NCBI RefSeq assembly: GCF_900156535.1
Contig: NZ_FTNV01000004.1
Coordinates: 1-64,000 of the forward strand
Origin: Roseovarius nanhaiticus
GTDB taxonomy: Bacteria > Pseudomonadota > Alphaproteobacteria > Rhodobacterales > Rhodobacteraceae
Reading direction: 5' to 3'
DNA length: 64,000 bases
Numbering within the stretch: the first letter of the stretch is position 1; the number at the start of each line of letters is the position of its first letter. The notes beneath the pieces are model-generated. The model was not told the DNA's origin. It searched no databases and saw only the letters and a list, made by a program, of their open reading frames with translations. Made by a program: the position numbers and the translations under genes. Below, one piece after another: positions 34,299 through 43,132 of the stretch.

Positions 34299-35228
34299 AT
34301 GGCAGCGAATGCGATCGAAATCCGGAACCTCCGCAAGACTTATGGCGGCGCAAAAGGCGCTCACGAGAAGGAGGCGCTGAAGGGCATCGATCTCGATATT
34401 CCGGCCGGCTCCGTCTTTGGCCTGCTGGGCCCCAACGGGGCAGGCAAATCGACGCTGATCAACATCCTGGCTGGCCTCGTGATCAAAACGGCGGGCACCG
34501 CCAAGATCTGGGGCTTCGATCAGGACGTGAACCCGCGCCAGAGCCGCGCGGCCATCGGCGTCATGCCGCAGGAGCTGAACCTCGATCCGTTCTTCACGCC
34601 GCGCGCGGCGCTTGAGGTACAGGCCGGGCTCTATGGCGTGCCCAAATCCCAGCGCCGCAGCGACGAAATCCTGGAACTGGTCGGCCTCGAGGACAAGGCG
34701 CATGCGTATGCGCGAACGCTCTCGGGCGGGATGCGCCGCCGGCTCCTCTTGGCCAAGGCACTGGTCCATAACCCCCGTATCCTCGTGCTGGACGAGCCGA
34801 CGGCAGGCGTCGATATCGAGCTGCGCCAGATGCTGTGGGAAAACGTGCGCAAGCTGAATGACGAGGGAATGACCATCATTCTCACGACGCACTATCTCGA
34901 GGAAGCCGAGGAGATGTGCGACGAGATCGCCATCATCAACCACGGCGATCTGGTGGCGCGCGACACCACATCGAACCTTCTGGCGCAGCTCGACACGCGC
35001 AGCATGGTCATCATCCCCGACGGCGAGGTCAGAACCCTCCCCGAGACGCCCGGAATCGAGGTCACGCGCCGTGATGGCGGGGCGCTCTCGTTCAGCTACA
35101 GCGCCGGGCAGGTCAGCGCCGAGGCGGTTCTGGCCGCCGTGCGGGATGCGGGCATCCGCATCCGCGACGTGCGCACTGAGCAGGCCGACCTTCAGGACGT
35201 TTTCCTGGAACTGACACGCAGTCGTTAG
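34299..35228 (+). CDS. ABC transporter ATP-binding protein (orphan)
   Basis: This 309-residue ATPase has Walker A GPNGAGKST, the signature LSGGMRRR, Walker B ILVLDEP and the H-loop TTHYLEEAEEM. The C-terminal extension of about 80 residues resembles drug/polysaccharide (DrrA/NodI-type) exporters. No permease gene is adjacent; a cupin gene follows. It may pair with a permease encoded elsewhere. The start at 34299 is nearest the family N-terminus; ATGs at 34266/34269 are possible. Confidence 0.88.
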   Translation: MAANAIEIRNLRKTYGGAKGAHEKEALKGIDLDIPAGSVFGLLGPNGAGKSTLINILAGLVIKTAGTAKIWGFDQDVNPRQSRAAIGVMPQELNLDPFFTPRAALEVQAGLYGVPKSQRRSDEILELVGLEDKAHAYARTLSGGMRRRLLLAKALVHNPRILVLDEPTAGVDIELRQMLWENVRKLNDEGMTIILTTHYLEEAEEMCDEIAIINHGDLVARDTTSNLLAQLDTRSMVIIPDGEVRTLPETPGIEVTRRDGGALSFSYSAGQVSAEAVLAAVRDAGIRIRDVRTEQADLQDVFLELTRSR

Positions 35229-35273
35229 GGTTCTGGCGGCAGTATCCCATCGCCCGCCAGGAGGACCGCCGCC

Positions 35274-35642
35274 ATGCCCAGATCCGCGCAGAAAATGACC
35301 GCCGCCGAGTGGGGAGACGCCTCGCATCTCTGGAAGGGCCGCTTCGAGGGCCGCGATCTGAATACCGGGGTGACGGTCCTCTTCTTCTCGACCGAGGATG
35401 TCGGCGCCGGCCCATCGTGGCACGTCCATCCCTATGACGAGGTCTTCATCGTGCGAAAGGGCCGCGCCCGCTTTACCATCGGAGACGAAAAAATCGACGC
35501 CGAGGCGGGCGATATCCTGATGGGCCCCGCCAAGGTGCCGCACAAGTATGAGAACCTTGGCCCCGGCCCGCTTGAGACCACCGACATTCATCTTAGCGAG
35601 CGATGGATCCAGACGGATCTGGACGATCCGGAGCTAGCCTAA
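35274..35642 (+). CDS. cupin domain-containing protein
   Basis: This 122-residue single-domain cupin has motif 1 WHVHPYDEVFIVRKGRARF and motif 2 PAKVPHKYENLG. The His/Glu residues form a metal site typical of small cupins. The substrate is unknown. A good GGAGG precedes the start. Its 3' end overlaps the convergent ABM gene by 9 bp. Confidence 0.85.
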   Translation: MPRSAQKMTAAEWGDASHLWKGRFEGRDLNTGVTVLFFSTEDVGAGPSWHVHPYDEVFIVRKGRARFTIGDEKIDAEAGDILMGPAKVPHKYENLGPGPLETTDIHLSERWIQTDLDDPELA

Positions 35643-35987
35643 ATCGCGCCCCTCGGGGCCGGAATAGGCCCGCTCGACACGGGCAACGCGCAGCTCGTAA
35701 TGGTCATACCACCGGGCGATCCCGTGCTTTTGCGCCGCCACATGCTGCGCCTCGGCCTTCCAGGCCAGGATGCTCGCCTCGTCTGCCCAATAAGATACGG
35801 TGATGCCCAGCCGGTCATCGCCCCGCGCGGTTTCGGCGCCAAGGCAGCAGGGCTGCGCCAGTGCCAGTGCGAACATCGTCTCGCCCATCGCGGCGTATCC
35901 GGCGTCGGCTTCGCTCAGATGGCTGGTAAAGATCACCGCGTAATAGGGTGGCTTCGGGGTGCGGGCAAAGCCGCCCGCGCCGCTCAT
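35634..35987 (-). CDS. antibiotic biosynthesis monooxygenase (ABM) domain protein
   Basis: This 117-residue protein has the ABM ferredoxin-like fold (YYAVIFTSHLSE, then ITVSYWADEASILAWKAEAQH). Such proteins act as cofactor-free monooxygenases, heme-degrading enzymes or simply small-molecule binders. The start at 35987 overlaps the HIT gene stop (ATGA), so the two are coupled. Confidence 0.8.
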   Translation of the reverse strand: MSGAGGFARTPKPPYYAVIFTSHLSEADAGYAAMGETMFALALAQPCCLGAETARGDDRLGITVSYWADEASILAWKAEAQHVAAQKHGIARWYDHYELRVARVERAYSGPEGRDLG

Positions 35988-36364
35988 CCCTTGGCCAAAA
36001 GCCCGCCCAGCGGACGGCCGCCCAGAACATGCATATGCAGATGCGGCACCTCCTGCGCGCCATGCGGCCCGGCATTCGAGATGACGCGAAAGCCGCCCTC
36101 GCCGCCCGCACCGTTCAGCCCGCAGATGCGGCACACCTCACCGATGGCGCGGCTGAAATCCGCGATCTCGGCATCGCTCGCCTCGGCGGCGAAATGGTCA
36201 TAGCTGACGTAAGCGCCCTTGGGGATCACCAGCACATGCACCGGCGCCTGCGGCGAGATGTCCTTGAACGCAAGGCAATGCGCGCTCTCGTAGACCGTGT
36301 CATTGGGGATCTCGCCCCGCAGGATCTTGGCAAAAATGTTCTGGTCGTCATAGGCGTAGGCCAT
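35984..36364 (-). CDS. HIT family protein
   Basis: This 126-residue histidine-triad protein has the catalytic motif HLHMHVLGG near residue 113 and the N-terminal NIFAKILRGEIPND typical of HINT-type nucleoside phosphoramidases. It probably cleaves aminoacyl- or lysyl-AMP type substrates. It is followed by the ABM gene with a 4-bp overlap and preceded by the DUF5928 gene on the same strand. Confidence 0.9.
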   Translation of the reverse strand: MAYAYDDQNIFAKILRGEIPNDTVYESAHCLAFKDISPQAPVHVLVIPKGAYVSYDHFAAEASDAEIADFSRAIGEVCRICGLNGAGGEGGFRVISNAGPHGAQEVPHLHMHVLGGRPLGGLLAKG

Positions 36365-36374
36365 AGGGATGTCC

Positions 36375-37952
36375 TCAGTCAGCGAAAAGATGGTCGGTGC
36401 GCGCGATGCTCAGCGCCTGCTCATGCCCGATGCTCAGGAATTTCGAGATCGGCACGGCGTTCTCTTCGTCGCTGTCGGTCTCGCGCATGATATAGTGGTG
36501 TTCAAACTCGGCATCGCGGATCTTGTCGCTCTCGAAGGTCGTCTCCCCCCGGATCGTGGGCAAGAGCCGCTCGAGCGTCTCGTTCGATGTCTGCTCGCCC
36601 GCCAGCCCGACGCGCATTGCGTGGCCGATGAGATATTCGTCGGTGAAAACGCACTGGATTTCCAGAAGTCGCGTGGTCGAGCGATCGCCGCAGAAATCCT
36701 CGAGCAGGTCCAGATTGCCAGGGTCCATGCAGACGATCATCCGGTCGGTATCGTGGTAGTCGAACAGCATGCGCATCAATGCCCGGCGGTGGCGCGTCCG
36801 CTTGCCCAAAGTCGCCTGAATGCCGCCCAGATCAGGCAGATCCGTACCTTCCTCGTTGAAAAGATACTCGGTCGCCGGCACGTTGGTAACTTGACGAACG
36901 CGCTGCAGCAGGCGTTTGGCGACATGCCACTTCTTGCAGACCACGATCATCAATTCGCGATGCCGGCCCAGCGTGCTCTCTGCCTCCCAGAACCGGCTGG
37001 CGAAACGCCGCCCGATCCGGCCGCGGCCGGTGAGGAACTTGAAGAGGCTGCGCCCCTCGTTCGAGATCTTGAATTCGGCGCTATCATCCGCATAAAGCGC
37101 GGCGAGGCGCGCCTTCAGCTCGGTCGCCTCGGGGCTGATCTTGCGCGCGAAAAGAAAATCCTGCCCCAAAAGCAGATCGTAATGATCGTTATAGAACGTC
37201 TGAGGCATCCCGTAATCGGTGAACATCAGAAAGGTCAGCGTGCGGGCGCGGATCTCGGAGGCGGGCACGATATGGCGCACCAGCGTCTGAAAAAACGTCT
37301 CATCCGGGATCCATGTGGTCCTAAAAAACCGCATGACATCGCGCCGCTGGCGGGTAAAGTCGAGGATCCACTCGATCGTGCGCCGCCTCAGGCACCACCA
37401 TTGGCTACCGATCTGAATCTGAATATCGCGTGGAATCTGCCGTTTCAGGCCAAGCCGCCGCTGTAGGTGAAAGGACGTCTCGAACAGCCACTTGTGTTTG
37501 CGCTCGTTAAAGAAGTGGCGATAGATCAGCCGCTCTTCCTTCATGCCGGTCTTGATCCAGTCGCTCTCGAAATAATCGAAGCTCTCGATGTAATCTACGT
37601 CCTCGGCATCAAGAAACTCATGCGCGTAACGCGCCGATTTGATCGCGGCGCAATCACCCGACAGCATGTAGAAATGCGTGGCCCGCGGAAAGGCGCGCAC
37701 CGCTGCCTCGACCGCAAGCAGCGTCGCCTCGACAAGGCTCCACTCGCCCCACCCGCATTTGATGCGCTTCTTTGCAAAGCAGACGTTGGGATTGGCGCGC
37801 AGGGCCTCTTTGATCTGGCGAAAATGCGCCGGATTGGCGCGCCCGTCGAAATGGATCGAAATGCAATCACCCGCCGCCGTCAGCATCTCGGCCTGCGCGA
37901 TAACGGCCGCCGGATCCTTGTGGCACAAAAGTATGTAGGCAATTTTCGCCAT
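36375..37952 (-). CDS. GT14-type beta-1,6-GlcNAc transferase with DUF5928 domain
   Basis: This 525-residue protein has an N-terminal glycosyltransferase family 14-like domain: IAYILLCHKD at the start, CGWGEWSLVEATL, YMLSGDCAAIKS and a SQWWCLRRRTI segment. From about residue 290 comes a DUF5928 domain. It has no signal or membrane helix, so it is cytoplasmic or peripherally bound. The eukaryotic relatives add branching GlcNAc. The neighbouring divergent sulfotransferase suggests both modify a surface glycan; that is inference. Confidence 0.8.
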   Translation of the reverse strand: MAKIAYILLCHKDPAAVIAQAEMLTAAGDCISIHFDGRANPAHFRQIKEALRANPNVCFAKKRIKCGWGEWSLVEATLLAVEAAVRAFPRATHFYMLSGDCAAIKSARYAHEFLDAEDVDYIESFDYFESDWIKTGMKEERLIYRHFFNERKHKWLFETSFHLQRRLGLKRQIPRDIQIQIGSQWWCLRRRTIEWILDFTRQRRDVMRFFRTTWIPDETFFQTLVRHIVPASEIRARTLTFLMFTDYGMPQTFYNDHYDLLLGQDFLFARKISPEATELKARLAALYADDSAEFKISNEGRSLFKFLTGRGRIGRRFASRFWEAESTLGRHRELMIVVCKKWHVAKRLLQRVRQVTNVPATEYLFNEEGTDLPDLGGIQATLGKRTRHRRALMRMLFDYHDTDRMIVCMDPGNLDLLEDFCGDRSTTRLLEIQCVFTDEYLIGHAMRVGLAGEQTSNETLERLLPTIRGETTFESDKIRDAEFEHHYIMRETDSDEENAVPISKFLSIGHEQALSIARTDHLFAD

Positions 37953-38101
37953 TTGGGAAACAGACTACCCCTTGTTCCGCCGATTGTTTACAGTGATAAT
38001 CTTGATCGCGCGTTGATGAAACAGCAATAATTCTGTTTTATCACCCGAAAGAACAATAAGTCCTGAACGGGACACCAGAGGTTTGGCAAAGGGCGGCGAT
38101 C

Positions 38102-38920
38102 ATGGGGTTTCCCGGCACATGGATGACGACCAGCGAAAGCGTGGTCTATCGCGTGGTTCCCAAATGCGCCTGTTCGACCATCGGCCAGATCATGTATTAC
38201 TCCGATCATGGCGAATTCTTCGACGGCGATATCCATGATGCCAAGGGCGGCATGCACAAATGGGCGCTCGACGAAAGCCAGGCGCGCATCGCGGCCAACG
38301 TGAAATCGCACCAGTCCTATGCCTTTACCTGCGTGCGCAACCCATACACCCGGATCCTCTCCAGCTTCTTCGACAAGATCTGCGGCATTCAGCGCAACGG
38401 CAAGCGGTATCGCGGCAAGCTGGTCCCGCTCTTGGTGCAGAAATACGGAATCGAAGTGGGCGGGGACGACGGCAAACAGGAGTTCGATCAGATCGCCAGC
38501 TTCCGGCGCTTCCTCCTTTTCGCGCGCGACACCATCCGCTGGCGCCGCCCGATGGAGCCTGACATCCACTGGTCCGCCATGTCGGGCCATGTCAGCACCT
38601 TCATCGTAAACGGCGGCACTTACGATCGCATCTTCTGGACCGAGAAGTTCAACGACGGCATGCAGGATGTACTCAGCGCGATCGAGACACCGCACGAAGT
38701 CGATCTGAAGGCCATCCCCCGCTTCAACGAGAGCGAGGGCCATGGCCCCAAACGCGCCCACCCGGTCGAGGACTATTTCGACGATCTGTCGATGCATCTG
38801 GTCTTTGAGATCTACAAACAGGATTTCGAGCTGTTCAAATACGATTTCGCCAATCCAGCGAGCAAGATGCCGACCGGCGAGATCGATCTGGAAGAGGTCC
38901 ACGCCAAGCTGGGCGAGTAG
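38102..38920 (+). CDS. sulfotransferase family protein (PAPS-dependent)
   Basis: This 272-residue protein has the 5'-phosphosulfate-binding loop VVPKCACSTIGQIMY (about 17-31) and the 3'-phosphate motif CVRNPYTRILSSFF (about 78-91) of the Sulfotransfer_2 family. It transfers sulfate from PAPS, likely to a carbohydrate. It is divergent from the DUF5928 glycosyltransferase, with a 149-bp shared promoter gap. A recurrent 3' element follows its stop. Confidence 0.85.
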   Translation: MGFPGTWMTTSESVVYRVVPKCACSTIGQIMYYSDHGEFFDGDIHDAKGGMHKWALDESQARIAANVKSHQSYAFTCVRNPYTRILSSFFDKICGIQRNGKRYRGKLVPLLVQKYGIEVGGDDGKQEFDQIASFRRFLLFARDTIRWRRPMEPDIHWSAMSGHVSTFIVNGGTYDRIFWTEKFNDGMQDVLSAIETPHEVDLKAIPRFNESEGHGPKRAHPVEDYFDDLSMHLVFEIYKQDFELFKYDFANPASKMPTGEIDLEEVHAKLGE

Positions 38921-38950
38921 CGCGAACCGGCCCGCTTTGGGCAAAGGACG

Positions 38951-38977
38951 TATTGGGTATTTTCACCAAGAAAAGCC
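38951..38977 (+). repeat. recurrent 3' element, copy 5 (ACCAAGAAAA subtype)
   Basis: TATTGGGTATTTTCACCAAG, then AAAAG, lies 30 nt after the sulfotransferase stop in the sense direction. It matches the copy at 33981 over TTGGGTATTT and ACCAAGAAAA. Confidence 0.6.
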
Positions 38978-39124
38978 GCTAAGCGTTTCTTAACCATCCT
39001 TTGCGAGATTGACAGATGCGGTACAGGCTGGGGAGCCGATGACCGCCCAAGGAAAAGCCGCGCCCCGCTTTGGTTTGCACCCGCGACAGTCGGGCCGACG
39101 CCAGATCGGGTCGCGCACTTCCAA

Positions 39125-39160
39125 CTTCATCTTGGCAAAAATACTCAAATTCCGGCGCAG
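39125..39160 (-). repeat. recurrent 3' element, copy 6 (CCAAGATGAA subtype)
   Basis: On the minus strand, GCCGGAATTTGAGTATTTTT then GCCAAGATGAAG. It begins about 17 nt after the stop of the PfkB kinase gene, in that gene's sense direction, preceded by a GC-rich imperfect stem (GGCGCGCCTCTGGCTGCGCC). Confidence 0.65.
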
Positions 39161-39176
39161 CCAGAGGCGCGCCGGA

Positions 39177-40163
39177 TCATACCAGCCCCTCGGCAGCAAA
39201 GAGCGCCTTCACATCGGTTTCGGGCCGGGCGCCGTAATGGCCGATCACCTCGCCTGCCGCGATGCAGCCCATGCGCCCTGCCACATCCAGCGGCGCGCCC
39301 GTCGCAAGGCCGTAGAGAAAGCCGGCGGCGAATTGATCCCCGGCGCCGGTCGTATCGACGGGATCGGCGCGCGTCACATCGACATCTATGCGCTTGCCCT
39401 TCTCGATGATGATGACCCCGGCACCCGAGCGGGTGCAAATGACGAGATCGCAATCCTCGCAGGCCCGGGCCAGCGCATCCTCAAGCTGGCGCTCCTCGTA
39501 GAGCGAAGCCCATTCGTGTTCGTTGCCGATCACGTAATCGAGACCGCCGATCAGCGCACGGAAATCCGCACGGTGCCGGTCGACACAGAACGGGTCGCTG
39601 AGCGAAATGCCTGCCTTGCCCCCCGCCTTGCGACAGGCGGCGGCGGCGTCCGCAAGGGCTGTCTTTGCGTCGGGCTTGTCAAAGAGGTAGCCTTCAAGCA
39701 GCAAGAGACCCGCCGCTTCGGCCACGCCCGCCGGCACGTCATCGGGGCCAAGCTCGGTTGAGATGCCCAGATACGTGTTCATCGAGCGCTCGCCATCGGG
39801 CGACACGAAAATCATGCAGCGCGAGGTGGGTAAGGCGCCATTCGGTGCCGGCGGATTTACGAATTCGGCACCGAGCCGCGTTAGGTCATGTGCGTAGCTG
39901 CGCCCCAGCTCGTCGTCTCGGACGCGCCCGACAAAACCGGTCTCAAGGCCCAGCGCGGCAAGGCCCGCTATGGTATTGGCCACCGAGCCGCCCGCGCTTT
40001 GCGCACGGTTCGCCATTGCGGTCAGCAGCTCTTCGGCGCGGGCGGCGTCGATCAACTGCATGACGCCTTTCTCTATGTCCATGCGGTCCAAAAAGGCATC
40101 GTCGCTGCGGCAAATCACGTCGACAACGGCGTTTCCGATACCGACGGCTTGGTACTTGGTCAT
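39177..40163 (-). CDS. PfkB family carbohydrate/adenosine kinase
   Basis: This 328-residue ribokinase-fold protein has GIGNAVVDVI at the start, AGGSVANTIAGLA at about 58 and the PfkB signature 2 DTTGAGDQFAAGFLYG with the catalytic Asp. Rhodobacteraceae members of this type are usually annotated as adenosine kinase. The start at 40163 overlaps the nth stop (ATGA); the longer frame is an Arg/Pro-rich shadow of nth. Confidence 0.88.
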   Translation of the reverse strand: MTKYQAVGIGNAVVDVICRSDDAFLDRMDIEKGVMQLIDAARAEELLTAMANRAQSAGGSVANTIAGLAALGLETGFVGRVRDDELGRSYAHDLTRLGAEFVNPPAPNGALPTSRCMIFVSPDGERSMNTYLGISTELGPDDVPAGVAEAAGLLLLEGYLFDKPDAKTALADAAAACRKAGGKAGISLSDPFCVDRHRADFRALIGGLDYVIGNEHEWASLYEERQLEDALARACEDCDLVICTRSGAGVIIIEKGKRIDVDVTRADPVDTTGAGDQFAAGFLYGLATGAPLDVAGRMGCIAAGEVIGHYGARPETDVKALFAAEGLV

Positions 40164-40804
40164 TGGGTCTTGTCCTCGTAGGGGCAGAGATCGCGGATCA
40201 GGCAGGTCGGGCACATGGGCTTGCGCGCCTTGCAATGGTAGCGCCCGTGCAGGATCAGCCAGTGATGCGCGTGGTTCTGGAAATCGGCGGGCACATGATC
40301 CTCGAGCGCGCGCTCGACCGCGACCACGTCCTTGCCGGGGCAGATGCCGGTACGGTTGCCGACGCGAAAGATATGCGTGTCGACCGCCTGCGCGGGCATG
40401 CCCCACCACATGTTCAGCACGACATTCGCCGTCTTGCGCCCCACCCCCGGCAATGATTGAAGCGCGGCGCGGCTATTGGGCACCTCGCCGCCGTATTCAT
40501 CGACCAGTATCTGGCTCAGCTTCATCACATTCTTGGCCTTCTGGCGGTAGAGGCCGATGGTCTTGATATGCTCGGTCACGCCTTCGAGGCCCAGATCCAG
40601 CATCTTCTGCGGCGTATCGGCCACGGCAAACAGACCGCGCGTCGCGCGGTTGACGCCCGCGTCGGTCGCCTGTGCGCTCAGCGCGACGGCCACGACCAGC
40701 GTATAGGCGTTCACATGCTCCAGCTCGCCCTCGGGCTCGGGCTGGGCCTCCTGGAACCGCTCGAAGATCTCGCGGATCGTGTGGTAGTCAAGTTGCTTGC
40801 TCAT
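40160..40804 (-). CDS. nth: endonuclease III
   Basis: This 214-residue DNA glycosylase/AP lyase has the helix-hairpin-helix LPGVGRKTANVVL with catalytic Lys, the catalytic Asp in VDTHIFRV, and the C-terminal 4Fe-4S loop C-x6-C-x2-C-x5-C (from C191). It removes oxidised pyrimidines. The ATG at 40804 matches the family N-terminus. It is divergent from the Ada-like gene, forming a small DNA-repair pair. Confidence 0.95.
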   Translation of the reverse strand: MSKQLDYHTIREIFERFQEAQPEPEGELEHVNAYTLVVAVALSAQATDAGVNRATRGLFAVADTPQKMLDLGLEGVTEHIKTIGLYRQKAKNVMKLSQILVDEYGGEVPNSRAALQSLPGVGRKTANVVLNMWWGMPAQAVDTHIFRVGNRTGICPGKDVVAVERALEDHVPADFQNHAHHWLILHGRYHCKARKPMCPTCLIRDLCPYEDKTQ

Positions 40805-40903
40805 CGCGGCAGGGTATGGCGGGATTTCGGGCTTTGCGCAACATTCGGGTCGCGGGGGCGCAGCGCGGAGCATAGGATCATCTGCAACGAAAGGATGGCC
40901 GCG

Positions 40904-41746
40904 ATGAACATGCATACCGAACAGAGCTATCATTTCAACGTCATGCGCCGCGCGATCGAGGTGATCGACGCGGGCGGGCCGGGCATGACGCTGGATGTGC
41001 TGGCGGCCGAAATGGGCATGAGCGCCGCGCATTTCCAGCGCCTTTTTTCGGCCTGGGCGGGCGTGTCGCCCAAGCGCTATCAGCAGTATCTCACGCTGAA
41101 CCATGCCAAGGCGCTTCTGGCCGCGCGGCACACCACGCTCGCGGCGGCGGATGAGGCGGGCCTGTCGGGCACCGGGCGGCTGCATGACCTCTTCGTCCGG
41201 TGGGAGGCGATGAGCCCCGGCGATTTCGCGCGCAAGGGCGAAGGCCTCACCATCCATTGGGGCTGGTTCGACAGTCCCTTCGGCCCTGCGCTGGTCATGG
41301 GCACCGATAAGGGCATCTGCGGCATCGGCTTTGCCGCCGAGGCGGGGACCGAGGCCACGATGGAGGATCTGACCGGACGCTGGCCCGGCGCCACCTTTGT
41401 CGAGGATCAGGTGCGGCTGCGGCCTTGGGCGCTCGCGGCTTTCGGCGCCGAGCGGAACGAGGCTGCGCCACTCTACCTCATAGGGGCGCCCTTTCAGATC
41501 AAGGTCTGGGAAGCGTTGCTCGCCATCCCCTCGGGGCATGTCACCACCTATTCCGACATTGCCGAGGCCATCGGCCATCCACGCGCCGTGCGCGCCGTCG
41601 GCACCGCCGTGGGGCGCAACCCGATCAGCCTGCTGATTCCGTGCCACCGCGCCCTGCGCAAATCGGGGGGCCTTGGCGGCTATCACTGGGGCCTGCCGGT
41701 CAAGCGCGGCATCCTCGCCTGGGAGGCGGCGCGCGCCGAGGCGTGA
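40904..41746 (+). CDS. AraC-HTH / methylated-DNA-protein-cysteine methyltransferase (Ada-like)
   Basis: This 280-residue protein has an AraC-type helix-turn-helix region (MTLDVLAAEMGMSAAHFQRLF, about 28-48) fused to an O6-alkylguanine methyltransferase. The methyltransferase active-site cysteine C247 is in LIPCHRA. The N-terminal phosphotriester-sensing zinc domain of Ada is absent, as in many alphaproteobacterial versions. It both repairs and possibly regulates the alkylation response. The start at 40904 follows AAGGA; the ATG at 40895 is in frame. Confidence 0.9.
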   Translation: MNMHTEQSYHFNVMRRAIEVIDAGGPGMTLDVLAAEMGMSAAHFQRLFSAWAGVSPKRYQQYLTLNHAKALLAARHTTLAAADEAGLSGTGRLHDLFVRWEAMSPGDFARKGEGLTIHWGWFDSPFGPALVMGTDKGICGIGFAAEAGTEATMEDLTGRWPGATFVEDQVRLRPWALAAFGAERNEAAPLYLIGAPFQIKVWEALLAIPSGHVTTYSDIAEAIGHPRAVRAVGTAVGRNPISLLIPCHRALRKSGGLGGYHWGLPVKRGILAWEAARAEA

Positions 41747-41869
41747 TGCGGCGTTTTGCGCGGATTACTGCCGATTCTCACGGAAAACTGTATTGGGCAT
41801 CGCGGCGCGCCTGCCTATAGTCGCGCCCAAGTCCCGTTTCATCGGGCATCAACCAAGAGGCGATACTTC

Positions 41870-42535
41870 ATGATCCGAGCAAACAAACCCCTCCTTTGCG
41901 TCGCAGGCGCGGCCCTGATGCTGACTGCGGCCTGCGAAGGTCCTGGCAACCTGCAAGGCACGGGCGCTGCGCCCAACCGCACGCAGCAGGGCGCGCTGAT
42001 CGGTGGCCTCGCGGGCGCCGTGACTGGCGCCGTTGCCAGCGACAAGAAAGGCAAAGGCGCGCTGATCGGCGGAGCCATCGGCGCACTGGGCGGCGCAGCC
42101 ATCGGCAACGCGCTGGACAAACAAGAGGCCGAATTGCGCCGCGATCTGGAGAATGACCGCGTTCGCATCAACAACACCGGCGACCGCCTGATCGTGACCC
42201 TGCCCGAGGACATCACCTTCGCCGTTGACAGCGCGCAGGTGAATGGTGCTCTGCGCGGCGATCTCTTTACGGTCGCCGAGAGCCTGCGCAATTACCCCGG
42301 CAGCAATGTTCAGGTCATCGGCCATACCGACAATTCCGGCTCCGCCGCCTATAACCAGGAGCTGTCCGAGCGCCGCGCCAACGCGGTCGCATCCGTACTG
42401 CGCGAAGGCGGCGTCGGCGGCGCACGCATCAACACCTTCGGCCGGGGCGAGGACCAGCCCATCGCGTCCAACCTGACGCCCCAAGGCAAGGCCCAGAACC
42501 GCCGGGTCGAGATTGTCATCCTGCCGACGCAGTAA
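41870..42535 (+). CDS. OmpA-family lipoprotein with glycine-zipper region
   Basis: This 221-residue protein has a lipoprotein signal (lipobox MLTAAC, Cys about 23). A glycine-zipper segment follows (ALIGGLAGAVTGAV and ALIGGAIGALGGAAIG, about 43-85). The C-terminal OmpA/peptidoglycan-binding domain has HTDNSGSAAYNQELSERRA and the basic QNRRVEI. It tethers outer membrane to peptidoglycan. It is followed by a clear intrinsic terminator. Confidence 0.92.
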   Translation: MIRANKPLLCVAGAALMLTAACEGPGNLQGTGAAPNRTQQGALIGGLAGAVTGAVASDKKGKGALIGGAIGALGGAAIGNALDKQEAELRRDLENDRVRINNTGDRLIVTLPEDITFAVDSAQVNGALRGDLFTVAESLRNYPGSNVQVIGHTDNSGSAAYNQELSERRANAVASVLREGGVGGARINTFGRGEDQPIASNLTPQGKAQNRRVEIVILPTQ

Positions 42536-42542
42536 GACATCG

Positions 42543-42575
42543 CGCGAGGCGGGTCTGTCCTGCCTCGCGGTTTTT
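42543..42575 (+). terminator. intrinsic terminator after the OmpA-like gene
   Basis: An 8-bp stem, CGCGAGGC (42543-42550) with GCCTCGCG (42562-42569), and an 11-nt loop are followed after one G by TTTTT. It ends only 5 nt before the start codon of the next gene (42581), so that gene's promoter, if any, must lie upstream of or within the hairpin, or it relies on read-through. Confidence 0.8.
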
Positions 42576-42580
42576 GCCCC

Positions 42581-43072
42581 ATGATCACCATTCTGCGCAT
42601 GCGCCCCAATGATGCCGCCAGCCTCGCGCGGCTCATGCACCGCGCGGTGCATGACGGGGCCAGCCCGGATTACACGCCCGAGCAGCTTACCGCGTGGTCG
42701 CCCGAGCCGATGGATCCCGGAGCCTTCCTGATGCGGCTGGCGGATGGCCGCGCCGTCTGGGTGGCCTTCGACGCCGATGCGCGCGCCTGCGGCTTCATCG
42801 AGTTGACGCCGCGCGGTCATATAGACCTTTTTTATTGCCACCCCCGTGGAAGAGGTATCGGCGGCGCGCTCTATGCCGCCCTCGAGGCCGAAGCACGCGG
42901 GCGCGGCCTCGGTCGCCTCACCGTCGATGCCAGCGAGGGCGCGCGTGCGTTTTTCCTGCGGGAGGGTTTCGAGTGCCATGGCAGCCGCGCGGTCCTGCGC
43001 AACGGAACGCAGCTGCACAACTATGCAATGTCGCGCATTCTGGACCTCGACGCCGAAGCCACGCTTTCTTGA
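42581..43072 (+). CDS. GNAT family N-acetyltransferase
   Basis: This 163-residue single-domain GNAT has the acetyl-CoA loop CHPRGRGIGGALYAAL (about 87-102) and a C-terminal ASEGARAFFLREGFE segment. The substrate is unknown. The ATG follows directly after the OmpA terminator and has only a weak purine-rich site upstream, suggesting low expression. Confidence 0.85.
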   Translation: MITILRMRPNDAASLARLMHRAVHDGASPDYTPEQLTAWSPEPMDPGAFLMRLADGRAVWVAFDADARACGFIELTPRGHIDLFYCHPRGRGIGGALYAALEAEARGRGLGRLTVDASEGARAFFLREGFECHGSRAVLRNGTQLHNYAMSRILDLDAEATLS

Positions 43073-43132
43073 CGCTAGGACGCCTTCGATATACCCGATT
43101 GGCCGACCCGATCATGCAAAGGACGCCCCCAC

